From NCBI GenBank assembly GCA_003194525.1, contig NBIV01000047.1:1-64000 (forward strand): DNA of 64,000 nucleotides. The letters are read 5' to 3'. The number at the start of each line of letters is the position of its first letter. Position 1 is the stretch's first letter. This document shows, one piece after another, positions 33,569-45,300 of the stretch. The position numbers and the translations under genes are program-made. The notes beneath the pieces were generated by a model. That model made no database searches. It saw nothing but the letters and a program-made list of their open reading frames with translations, and was not told the DNA's origin. Origin of the DNA: Gracilariopsis chorda (Eukaryota > Rhodophyta > Florideophyceae > Gracilariales > Gracilariaceae).

Positions 33569-36500
33569 ATGGACATTGATAAATATCACGAGACCAAACG
33601 TGTACCAAGACTAAAGGGGAACGCCAACTAGTACACAAGATGCATATACGTGCGGAATATAATGCATACCTTTCAAGCACTATTAGTGCTCAAAGAACCA
33701 CCCTCAACTTTTATGGTAGCGCGCAAGCACGCACGCCATATGACGACGCCGACCGAAAGGCAAGGTTGGCCATCGTACAGAACTTGGGCATGCAGCCTAT
33801 CGTCGCTGTCGCCGCCTTACAGAACTGGAGTACTGCTCTGCCTTGGAGGTGTGGACGAAACTTGAGTCCACATACAAGATGGATAACCTGCAATCCAAAC
33901 TAATTCTCTGGCAGAAGCTAAGCACCTTAACGTTTATAGATGGTGAAGATATACAGAAACACCTCACTGGGTTGGAAACAACTTGTTTAGAACTTGCCTG
34001 ACTTTGTGATCTACTGACGGACAAAGAGCAAACTGCCACTCTGCTTTGAACCTTATCGGACTAACTAACTGCCAAGACACTACTAGCATATTCGAAGAAC
34101 ATGGATTAGGACCAAGTAGTATCACATGTTTGTTCTGAGATGAATTGTTAGATATACAGAGCCACTACTTCCTCCTTGAGAATTTAAGTAACCAAGAACG
34201 ACAGCATTCACCCATATGCTGCCGCAAAAACGTCTACCATGTTCTGCAAGTAACTCCCTCGAGAAAGCAAGACAGGAGTACAGTGCTGGAAATTTGGATG
34301 AAGAGGACACATCAGTTCTGAGTGCTGGTCACGAATGAAGAACTATGCCAACAAATGGGAGCAGCAAACTCACCGAAACTCTAACCGGAACAGGAACCAC
34401 CACGAGGTCCGAAACATGAACGCACGCAACAGAAACTGGGATACGCACCGTGGCCCACGACAAGCAAATAAGAATTGTAAAATGAGCGAGAAAAGTGGTC
34501 CTTACCGAGTTTCCGTTGCCATAGCAAATGAAAGTCTTCATTATGATGAAAGCATACGTACATGGCTAGAATCAGGCGCAAGTCATGTCTTCGTCAAAGG
34601 CAAGGACCTCTTTTGGGACTATAAACCCAGCACACCACAAAAGGTAAACACTTCTGACCACATGTCTGATGTAATAGGCTTTGGAACAATAAAACTACCG
34701 CTTCGGAATGGGAAACTGTTACCTACGAAGCATACCCCATCGTTCGAGTCTAACATCATATCCGTCTCCGCACTTTCAAGGTACATACACTTCAAATTTT
34801 CGAAGAGCCAAGATACTTCGATGTTCTTCATCAAAGATTGCTCAACGGGGGAAGAACTTTACAATTCCACACCAAGGTACGTTCTTTTCTTTTCCAAGCC
34901 CTACGCTTTTTTCTCGTGCAGAGACGGCGTCACACTCTCCAGGGAACACTGCGAAGAACTGCCATGAGCAACTTGGACCTACCGGTCAGGATAGGCTGCT
35001 ATCTTGCATCGACAAATGTGATGGAGTACCCGCACTCTCCGTGACAGAAATAAACAATGCTTTCTGTACCACCTGCATCGACGCTGGTACGAAACGTTCT
35101 CCAATCACACAATCTGACTGGTTCGCGGAAGAGCAATTGGAGCTAACACACACATAATTCAACGGCCCCATGAACCCGAGCTCCTTAAAAGGCTCTAAGC
35201 ACATTTAGATACTTATTGACGATAACATAAGTGTAAGCGCCGTTTACTTTCTATACGAAAAGACTAAGTTCTTGGAGTCAATACGTTGGTACGAGGCTCG
35301 TGCAGAGAATGAAATCTTTCCAAACTGGATATACTGCGTTCGCCTTGACTGGGTGGTTGAGAATAGGTCCGACGACTTCGTCACCTATGCCATGGAGAAC
35401 GGAATGATATTTTAATTCACTCTACCGTATGCGCATCAATTAAAAGGGTATCGCAAATAAAACATCCAGGACTTGTGGAAGATGGCGCGAGCTTTCCTGT
35501 CTGCTCTGATGTTGCCTCACAAGCTATGAAAGAAAGCCACCTTGCGTGCTAGCTACTTAAGGAACCGCCCATTAAATCACAGAGTATGAATGACAATCTC
35601 CTTCACACAATGTTTCGGACGAAAACTTTACTTTACATGTGTCCTCAAGCGCGGAAAACAGAGATATGCGTACATGTATCGGTCCAAGACAGTAGCGAAG
35701 AAGAAATTACTAACTAGCGCTGTTCCAGGTCATTTTGTTGGGATGCATAGCTCACCAACCCTGTTAAGAATTTACGTTTTGTCGATGGAAAAATTAGAAA
35801 ATTGCCGCTATGCATGCTTCAAATTGAACAAGGAAGCCCTTCAGTCCATCCAAGATGTAATATATTTCTCTTCCCTTCGTCGTCACGAAGACGAGAGAAG
35901 GATGGAGCAAGATGAACAACAGCATTTGGATGCCTATTTGGTGCATTGTTTGGCTGCAAACTCTCGCTCAAAGATCTTAAGGATGACGGCAGAGTCTCTA
36001 AGAGCTTTGAGGATGCAATAATCATGCCGAGATTGGCAGAAGCGATCGACAGAGAATACGACGCCCTAATGAAACGAGGAACGTGGAGGTTTGTAGATAC
36101 AAAACCAAATACGAAGCTCTTACCCTTCCTTTGGAGATTCATAGCCAAATGCTTAAGCTCGGATCCTCCACAAATTTTTCCGAAAGCACGCTGCGTAGCA
36201 CGGAACCACCTACAACGTCCTCACTTGGACTTCGACCCGACCAAATGTATGCTCCCGTCGCACGACAAGAAATTATCCTTGTCCCCCTTGCCAAAGCTGC
36301 AGCCCAAGGTTTAATGGTGGAGGCAATGGACATGAGCAAAGCGTAAATGTACGGGGTTCTCGACGAAGTCTGAATAATGGAGCACCAAAAAAACGCCTCC
36401 GGATTCTCATTCTTCCATGGCAAAGTATGCTTGCTGCTAAAATCTCTCTATGGGGCACGCGAAGCTGGGAAGATATGGGGCTCAGTACTACACAAGCAAC

Positions 36501-37290
36501 TATTACGAATAGGATTCACACAATCTAGTACAGATAGTCTTTTTTACATATATAAGTCCACAAGTGGTACATTGTTACTATTGATCGTTTTGGATGACAT
36601 CTTGATGTCATTTGATTCGCTTTATCTACTTAATGACTTCAAAGTGGGGATGCAGAAACTGTTCAAGCTCAAGCTTCTTGGAGACGTTCATTCATTCATT
36701 GGACTTGGAATTGAGAGGAAAAAACGGGCATCAAGGTCCTACAGACCAGGCAAGTCGAAGAGACCTTGAAAGAAAAACAGTTTGAGCAACTCAAACAGTA
36801 CTCGGACACCATTGAGCTCTCCATGCGACCTCACAGTCCAACGAGAAGATGAATGCAGTTTTGCACCCGACATTCATAATCAGTACCGGAAGATGGTCGG
36901 CAACGTAATGTAATTGGCAGTGTTTTCCAGGCCAGAAATGATGTTTGCAGCATATTTGCTAGCAATGCAAGTGTAAAACTCATGCATGAAGCAGGTGGGA
37001 CTTGAAAAGAGAGTATTTAGGGACTTGAAAGGTACAAAGGGTCTTTGCCTGTTCTTTTACCCGTACAATACAGTGCCAATGGAGGTATATTGCAATGCCA
37101 ATTCGGCAGGATAAGGGCGTCTACGACTAAATTGTTCATCAAGGTGAATGAAGCACTGATCATGTGGACGACCAAAAGACAAACGCTTGTTGCGTTGTCG
37201 TTTTGATAAGCAGAATATATTGCACTCTCCCTACGAAAAGTGCTTGTGGGCCAAATACACCCTATATGGTGCCCAAACGTGTTCAATAAA
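33569..37290 (+). pseudogene. Decayed Ty1/copia gag-pol
   Basis: This is a relative of the intact copia at 180-4160, in the same domain order but broken throughout. The gag start resembles the intact copy (KRVPRLKGNAN beside KRTIPRLKGSS). The protease region reads WLESGASHVF, with Glu for the catalytic Asp. The pre-integrase segment keeps HEQLGPTGQDRLL and a CTTC pair. The RT palm at 36377-36769 keeps LVLDDILMS-like residues. RNase H breaks off after RQTLVALS near 37200. Dozens of stops and shifts are present, and the last 120 codons of pol are missing. No LTR pair was recognised. Confidence 0.88.
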
Positions 37291-37679
37291 GTATGATGCC
37301 TGCCAAGACATGGCCATTACGAGGCCTTGTGGCCCTTATTGATTTTTAATTTATGTTTATGGGTACTATAAGTGACCTATTTTACATCAATGGAGTTCCG
37401 CAGACCCAAACATGGCCGTGCTCGCTTAGCATGGCAATATTTGGCTCTGAAATTGCCACCTACAACATTTTGCAGAGTTTTTCGCACAAACCGACAAACT
37501 GTATTTTTCAGGAATGCTGCTCCTTCACTTTATCTTTGTCCTTACAGACCACTACAAAACTGCGAAAACTCCGCGCCAATCGCGGGCTTATGCTGTCCAC
37601 AATGGACAACGAAATGCACCGCACTGTGCCAACCTATCAACGCCTCCCACACTCAGCAAAGTTGGTAGGCCGCCCTAAC

Positions 37680-40513
37680 TTACAGCCGCGCTTGAAACGG
37701 TTCCTTTTCCCACGCTTTGTGCCAAAAATCACCGGGTGCTGGCTGTCCGTACTTTCTCAGCTGTTCGCTTTTCAAACCACCTATCTTCGCAGTACGTTCT
37801 CCCTGTCCGTCTGCTAGAAGCGCAAATTGACATCGTGATGACATCAAATGGGATGTGCGCCACCCAAATGCGTACACACCGTCACTAACGCCGGTATTGT
37901 TCTCAGCGTGCGCAGCACTCACATCGGCATGAAATACATCAAAGATTGCACGCTCACAATGAGATAAGACAAGATTGTACGAAAGACAAAGAAAAAAAAG
38001 GTTGTCTTTATCCACAGCTTTGACTATTTCTTCTCCCGTTAGTGGACGCATGAGTAGCGGCGCGCCATTATGGCCGGTCATTCACGAGAAACGAATAGAT
38101 CCCTGGAAATTTGTCGAACGGTTGCCCTTATAGCTCGGTACAGAAGCCCACGATCATGCACTCAGTTGTAGCTGCGCCAGTGGAGTTGCTACGCAACTAT
38201 TGGAAGAAGACATCGATTGCTCCATACCAGTTGTTTGCGTGTCAGTCTGCGATGTGTGTTTAGCCCGTAACGACATTTTGTTTGCCTCTCCTACAATTCG
38301 GACACTCTCACTCAGTATGTCACGGTCAGCGGCATTGGCAATCAGTCCCTCCACTTTTGACCCCTGAGTTTTCAATGTCTCTACCAGCTTCGGGTCTTCT
38401 CGTGCTTTGCTCATTTCGTCCTCGTACACGCTATGGCCCACTTTTATATCGTCTAGTTTGCTCTCTCGTTGTTGCATTTTTGTACGCACAGCGTTTAGCT
38501 TGCTTTCTATCTGGTCAGACGCCTCTGCGTTTCGACTGGAGTTGATAAGACCCTATCTCACGATCCAAGCGCGCTGTTAGTGCACTTGATGTATGAGCGT
38601 GCTTAAATCTTCGATTTCTTTGGTGGTGTCGAAGGAATTGGGAATGAAGCAAGCAAGTCAGTGATGGCATCCACTGCCGATTCCAGTAGTTTGCTAGTCA
38701 TTATGGCATACTCTAGAGTCCATGAAGTAGTGCTGCACTGCTGCTGTATCTCAATTAGCTGTTCAACAATGTTTGCTGTACGTTGCTCTAGAGTGATTGT
38801 AGCGTCGTGTAGTTTCATAGCTCAGTGCGGCACCACATCTGCGCTTTTAGAGCACCATGCAACTAGGTCTCACGCAATTCACACCAATTTGTTGAAAAGG
38901 TACAGTACGGTTTTGTACAAAAAATTACTGTGATGATGAAATTTGGTAGTGGTCGGGGATGGGATCTGGGATGTGATGCCGGGCATAGGTAGCGATTGTA
39001 TGGATTAAATGGGTACGAAGAAATAGTTCATAGGTCTTGATGTCAGCGCCAAGTGCTTCGGGCTCTTGGAAATATGAATTGAGAAGCTCAAGGGGAATTG
39101 CAACGTACTGCGCAGAAATGGTGCTAAAAAGAAAACGAACTTCTGCGATGGGCTGCGTTGATTGAGAACAGTTCTCCATTTGTCATTTCAAGGCCTGGAC
39201 TGAAGCCTGTAAAGTAGTACTTGTCTGATTGGATACATCATAAAGCTGTTCCAATTGTTCTACACGCTGCTCTAGGCATTGCACACCATCTTTCTCTTTC
39301 CATAAAAGGGCGTTGAGACGTTGGTTTTTATCTCCGGCTATTTGAATCTCCATGGAGCTACTATCAACACTTTTGCTGACCTTTGGAAAGGTTGGAAGAT
39401 GTTCAACAGTTTCGTGTCGGTGTGAACCTTATAAAAATACTGAGCACCAACCGAGTTGTTTGGGGCCAAGGTGATTTCTGATTCTTGTCCATTTTTAGTG
39501 ACGAGACCCGTTCCAGAGGTACTGCTATGCGTGCTACATGATGAGGACGTAGCAATTGGCGGTGTTGAGCTGGTGGAACTGGACGTTTGACTGCACTCGC
39601 TCGCCTCCAGTGCTCTTTACTTGGATACTTCGTCTACCAATGATTTGAATTGTCGTTGGGCATATATATCAATTCTTTGCGATCTTTCAATAATTTGCTA
39701 GCTGTTCCTGGACTCTTTGTATCGTCGGCGACATCTTTTGTTCTCAGTTTCGCGGTTTTTTCTAGAGGTTCTCCACAAGGCTCTTCGAATAGATCCACTC
39801 AGCCTTGTGTGTTCTACCTTCGCCAAGTTGCCAGGTTTGTCTGACAATGATTGAATGACCTCTGCATATCTGGTCTGTAGGTCTCCATTTCAAGCAGTAT
39901 ACTTGAAGATGAGATCAGTGGCATTCTCTGGGAGCAGAACGTTTGCAAAAAGGAACGTTAGACCGTCTCGAAGCGAAAAATTCCTGTAAACTCTCATGAT
40001 ATATACCTCTGCTGCTTTGGTCCTGCTAGGACCAGGTCATGTGTTCCCTCAAGATATTTGGGTCCCGCCGTGCGATTCTTCGGCAGGATCCAAACGTGTA
40101 CGACAAGCATATTTCAACCTTTCAAGCTGTACTTGCGACGTAACTAGATTTCACAGTGGAAACATATTGATCTCATTGCTTCCAACACTTTCAACTCAAG
40201 CTTATTTGCAGCTCTCTCCCCACCCCTGGCAGGAGCCACGAAACTCTCTGGAAAGCCCACTTCAGTCAGCCCCTCAAGGGCTTGAATAGGGTATACAAAC
40301 GATTCACGACGACAACCCCCAGCATGGCCGAGGTCATCCTCAGCCCTTCGCTAACTCATCCTCTTCGTAACGGTCTATATTCTCGCAAGCCGCAGTTTGC
40401 GACAAGAACACATCCAATATTGCAAAATTCAGGTGCATACTAATACTTCTCGTTCAGTGCCATGTTTCACAGCCCACCAAAATGATGTCGTGGTCGTTAA
40501 ATTCAAACGACAT
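37680..40513 (-). pseudogene. Decayed coiled-coil protein gene, family unknown
   Basis: Reading 40513 down to 38154, protein-like stretches follow one another and change frame. The order is MSFEFNDHDIILVG; ESFVYPIQALEGLTEVGF; VQLERLKYACRTRLDPAEE; LRDGLTFLFANVLLPENA; DLQTRYAEVIQSLSDKPGNL; a Ser/Thr-rich linker near 39500; a heptad-rich LEQRVEQLEQLYDVSNQ; ELLNSYFQEPEALGA; and SKLDDIKVGHSVYEDEM near the end. In-frame stops interrupt it, for example TGA at 39890-39892, TAA at 39617-39619 and TGA at 39183-39185. A further minus-strand frame (37680-38081) may be its last part. The whole would have been a protein of roughly 700-800 residues with several coiled coils. No known domain was recognised; a gag-like or structural host protein are both possible. 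Confidence 0.5.
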
Positions 40514-41831
40514 TAGTCTTCCACGCATCCGGTTACATATTTGGAGCTGGTTCTAAAATAGTTACCTTTTTCTGCAAGCGTCCTGAATTTCGTTCGTTTA
40601 GTGAACGTGAACATGAATATGATAGGTTCTACGTATTTTCTGCTTGTCCATCTACCGAACTATGTGTGAAGCGTACCATGGTATCTCACACAAGCTTTTA
40701 AACGCTTCCGCCCTGGTAATATGTACCTCTACCATCATACCCACCAAATTGTTTGGGACATATTCTAGAACGCTCTATATGAATATATGAGTTTGTGACC
40801 AGAACTGCTGGAGAGCTTATTCTGGTACATCACATTTGAATATTCCCCTTCTGGTTCTTTTTTCTTTGCAGATTGTTACCATACATGGATTCGAGGATCA
40901 CAATGGGAAATGGAGCCAGCAAATTTTCTTCGCGCAGCACATATCAAACGCATTTGCAAAGTTGGAAAAATCCACACTCCAAACCTGAAACTTACTTTGC
41001 CTTTGTAAGACGACCATTTCTTTGACAACTTTGTAACCATTTTCTGGCAGCGCAATGATAACATATGAAACAGTAATTTCTAAAGAGAACTTTGGTTATT
41101 TACGTTGGACGTAACCAATAGCTCCAATTCAATTTTCCCACTCGCTTGTGTCTAATTTTTTGGTTACCGAAATCGAGAAGGACAGGTTCTGCCGCCCACA
41201 AGAGAATGAAAAAGCAGCTTAACATTTCTTAATCACACCTTTCAATGAAGACCTACCAGCGGTTTCATTCGCTAAGCAAACTGGGTCAATGTAATACCAC
41301 CGGCAGTCGATGTCAAGGAAGTATATGACTCTTTGAAAGCAGCTTGAATCTTCTGTCGTTTTCTGTCTCCTTCCTTTCCTTTCCGTGTACAGGAGATCGA
41401 AGGCCTGAAGTTCAATCAAATCCAATTGCCACTTTGCATCAACGAACACACCGCTCACATTAATTTCTCCTGCTTGAAGACAAAACTCTATATTATTCAT
41501 AGTGGATCCGTAGTACAGATGCCCATAGTCCGAATCTTTCCTGGAATTGGTAGAGAAGCCAGAATGCAATGGGTGTTCGGACGCAAAGTGAGCCACAATT
41601 CAATGTTTCTGGCGCAATTGTCTGGAAGAAGTACTGGAGCGATCGTTCTGACATTCACCTGTCTCAATGGTCGTATAATAAGGCCCTCGGTTCACATTGA
41701 TTGTGCTTAATTCTTTCATTAGAACGATTGTAATATGTTTCCCATGTTTAAGGAAGGTTTCTGCAACAAATTGATTTGTTGCTCGCCGTTGCTCATTGCC
41801 TCATTAAGACAAGAGAAAGAAGGGCCTTCGG
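40514..41831. other. Interval without recognised genes
   Basis: A plus-strand reading near 40700-41030 contains protein-like snippets (RPGNMYLYHHTHQIVWDIF and ECTFEYSPSG-like) broken by stops. The minus strand has a 125-codon frame (41219-41596) overlapping a plus-strand frame of similar length. None matches a family I recognise. Confidence 0.3.
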
Positions 41832-41962
41832 CCCTACCACTCCTTCCTGCAGTTGTGACGTCTGCATCTTGCCTGCAGGAAAGAGTGGTAGGGCCGCCCT
41901 ACCATTCTTTCCTGTAGTTGTGACGTCTGCATCTTGCCTGCAGGAAAGAGTGGAAGGGACGG
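41832..41962. repeat. Two tandem hairpin units, 64-bp period
   Basis: Unit 1 has 21-nt arms, 41832-41852 and 41873-41893, complementary except at one position, around a 20-nt loop. Unit 2 (about 41897-41961) repeats the same design with a few changes. The loop TTGTGACGTCTGCATCTTGC is identical in both units and contains the palindrome GACGTC. Confidence 0.88.
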
Positions 41963-42181
41963 AGCTTGAGGGGTAACAATCCTGAGATTCAAACGTTTTC
42001 GTTGTCCAAAACGCTTGATTACCATTGGTGAAAAGAGTCGGCGAACCAAAAAGGTTCAAAAAATGAACGTGAAGCACGATTTTTGGTACTGGCGCTGTTT
42101 GCGCCAAAAAAAACCAAATCGTGCATTTTACTTATATTTTAAGGGGTGCAAAGGTCGTTGTCGCACAAATCTTTAGTTAGG

Positions 42182-42210
42182 TTAGACGAGACGAAGCGGC
42201 TTTCGGCCGC
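42182..42210 (-). other. Candidate Helitron 3' end: hairpin followed by CTAA
   Basis: On the minus strand the perfect 5-bp stem GCGGC-CGAAA-GCCGC (42210-42196) is followed after 10 nt by CTAA (42185-42182). A short GC hairpin 10-12 nt before CTRR is the usual Helitron 3' terminus. Homology with the other arm stops close to this point. The base after CTAA is C rather than the expected T. Confidence 0.5.
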
Positions 42211-42331
42211 GGGCTGCGCTGCGCGCCGCGGTGGAGGAGTGAGAAACAGCGGTGAGAAAAAAATAGTGGAGAAAGCAAAAGCAGAGAAGCAAGTAGTTTA
42301 ATTCAAGGAATGAAGAACGCAAGAAATGTAA

Positions 42332-45300
42332 TTATGGTTCTGGAGGCGTGCAGAACTGAATGGCTTCTGGCAGCACTGGGTCGGATATTGTCGCAGCCAT
42401 GGGATAATTTGTGTGACTATTAGCGGATGTAAGTTGCGGGTCATGCAGGAGTAGCATATGGTCGTTCCCTCGAATGCGCAACAATGCGACATACAACTGA
42501 CCGGCGCAGAAGAAGTTGGATCGCACATCCACAACCAATCCATCCAAGGTCTTTCCCTGTACTTAGTGAACGGTAGCTGCAAACGCGAGACAAACGGGGA
42601 ACTGCCTTCGAATCATGCGAATGTTTGCGAAAGAAAACGCGAAGTCGATTCGATGCAGGAGCTGTCGTTCCAGTATCTCTACGTTCTCGTCGAATTGAGC
42701 CACCTGCATCGTAAATTGATCGAAATACAGCACTACGAACAGCTTTCCGTTGACCATAGCGGGATGCAGCACGTTACGAATGACCATAACTGGCACACCG
42801 ATCTTCAATTCCAAGTTATGAGGCGGTACTCCAGTAGGCGCGTACTGATATGCAAACTTGGGGACGATAGTACTGGCGAAGTCAGACTCTTGATTATGTC
42901 CACGATCAGGTTGCACTGTTGTCGCTGACGGAAGAGTGAAGCCCTCACCAGGAAACAGATCTAGCGCTGCCGCATTATGTTCGATGACCAACTGGTTCCT
43001 GGAGGCAATGAGCATTTTGCTGAGATCTACATCCTCCTTGCGTCGTGTTGTGATCCACTTCCACAGGAATTGGTAGGCAGTTTGCATGCTACCGGTTGAT
43101 CTGAGTGGTAGTGGAGCGTTTTTGGATATTGTGTTGCGTGCAATGGAACGGAACAGTGACGCAAATGCCGGATCATTGGCTGGCGTACTTGTTTGGTGAG
43201 GTACAGCACTTGAAGCGAGCACAATGTCCGCAGATCGCTCCTCCACGGCAATTAGTTGAAAATGTTTGTGTACAGTCGTCTATCATTTTCACTTGGATCG
43301 GCTTCCATGTACACCTGCGCCCTCACTGGAAGCAGCTGGGAGTAGTCGCTGAATAGAACGATGGTCAAGCCCCCAAATGGAGGCAGGTTTTCCATTCCAC
43401 TGCAGCGAAGATCTTTGAGCAACGTATCTATGAGTTCGAAGAGCTTTTGTGAGAGCATGGACCCCTCATCCAAGACGAGCAGTTGTATTTCGCGTAGCAG
43501 TTCGGCACGTTGAGATCGGGGACCGTACTTTAACAAAGTAGCTGTAGTGCTGCTTGTGCTGTCCCTATCAGCTACACCCAGCCCAAGCAGGCTATGTAAA
43601 TTGCGGCCAACTTCGTACAACGAAGCTGCAATGCCTGTTTTAGCAATCAAGTCAGCGAGCATTCCTTTCACCTCAGCGATATAATGAAGGAGGTTGAGCA
43701 CGTATATCTTTTCAGTTCCTGCGGATCCTTGCACAAAGAAAACGTTTCCAGGAGAGCTTGGTCACTCCTGCAGCGCCTGCAGGTGCTGCAATGTGGCAAT
43801 GACTGTGTCAATGACTTGTCTTTGGCGCCGTTTTAAGGTGGCGTACCTTGACTGCAAAGTTGACGAATTTCACACCACTCACGCGTTTCGAGATATTGTA
43901 GCTCGATTCGCCTCAGTCAATGCTGCATAGTCCTACTGTAGGTGTTGTGATAAGAAGCTGTGATAGCAAAGCAGTCGCCCACCTTACCGGTCTGAGATCT
44001 CTACCACACGTTGATACACTTCTTGCTTTCGTTGCTGCTCATCTCCTGTATGAATGTCGCTACATAGTGCCTCCCAGTTTTCAACGACTATTTCTTCTTG
44101 GTCTGCAACTTGTTGGTATAGCGTGACAACCAGACGTCGTAGCTTGGAGGGCGTGCTGTAGATCTGCAATGCTTCTTGAAATTCAATATCAAACGCGGAT
44201 CCGTCCGTGAGCATTCCGCTTACAATCGCAGTTTCACGATACGTTCCATGCTTCTATGCGTTGAAAGTCCTTGCGTCTTCATAAGAGCTCGAACCATCAT
44301 TCATCAGCAGCAAGCAGAGAGCAAAGAGCTCAATTTACTACTGTAAAACACCTCTGATCCTAGCGACGCACTGCTCGTCTCCCGTGCGCTGTACCACGTA
44401 CATGGGCGGATCGCAGTCGTCTGTGGGCAACTGAGTGCTGTCTTCTTCGTATCAGTTAAGCACGCGGGCTAGAAGCGTGCGATACAGTCGAACGTTTTCA
44501 AAGTACGAAAGGTAGTCGAGGTTTGCATATGCTTCGGGCCTTGCAAAGTATCTCTCCAACGTAGACGGCTGCGATGCGGAATGAATTTGATTTGGACCTC
44601 TGAGCAGATAAGTTTGCTCTCCTTCTAAGTGAATGGCCAGTCGCTCTACTTTTGGTACCATGTGAACATGTTGAAACTCGAAAATTCTCCAAACTGCGTT
44701 GACGGCGCCCACCACACGTGCTCGCATGTATGCACGAGTGTCATTCTGCACCTGAGACTCTTGTTGCTGCTCGTTCTGTGCCCCTGTCTCACTAGCATCA
44801 CTCACCTTGAGCACCACCTCCTGAGCTTGGGGCTGCTTAAACGCATACTTCATGAGATAAGCCATTGCGCCCCCTCCTTGCGTTCAATCTACGCTTGTAT
44901 GAGAGCGGTACCTTTTGGTTATAGTTGGGTTTTACGGTACAATTCTGAGGTCCTGTTGCCTTCTTCTGCGGTAGATCACGCTAATTGTGCCTGCTTCAAT
45001 GTACATCTCCGGCATAATCATGTTGCTGTGGTATCCAAACTTGCAACGCCCAGCACGATTCCGGCAATAGGGGGAGTGGCGGTGCCTGTGCATGGAACTA
45101 ATGAGGCCACGCAACGCGCCGTCTTCGCCTGAAGGGAAAGTTCTGCACGAACGAGCTCTTCGATCTCATGAACGTCTTCAATCACGCCTGCTTTGAGCCA
45201 CACGAGCATGTGGGGATGAGGCACATTGCGCTCTTGAAACTCGAGTTTTGATGCAAGCCCCAGGCACTTCAATGCAAAGATGTGCTCGGAGTTCTTCTCC

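Noticed and set aside
42175-42190. Telomere-like TTAGTTAGGTTAG near the Helitron end
   Set aside because: Only about two imperfect units; too short to indicate a telomeric repeat.
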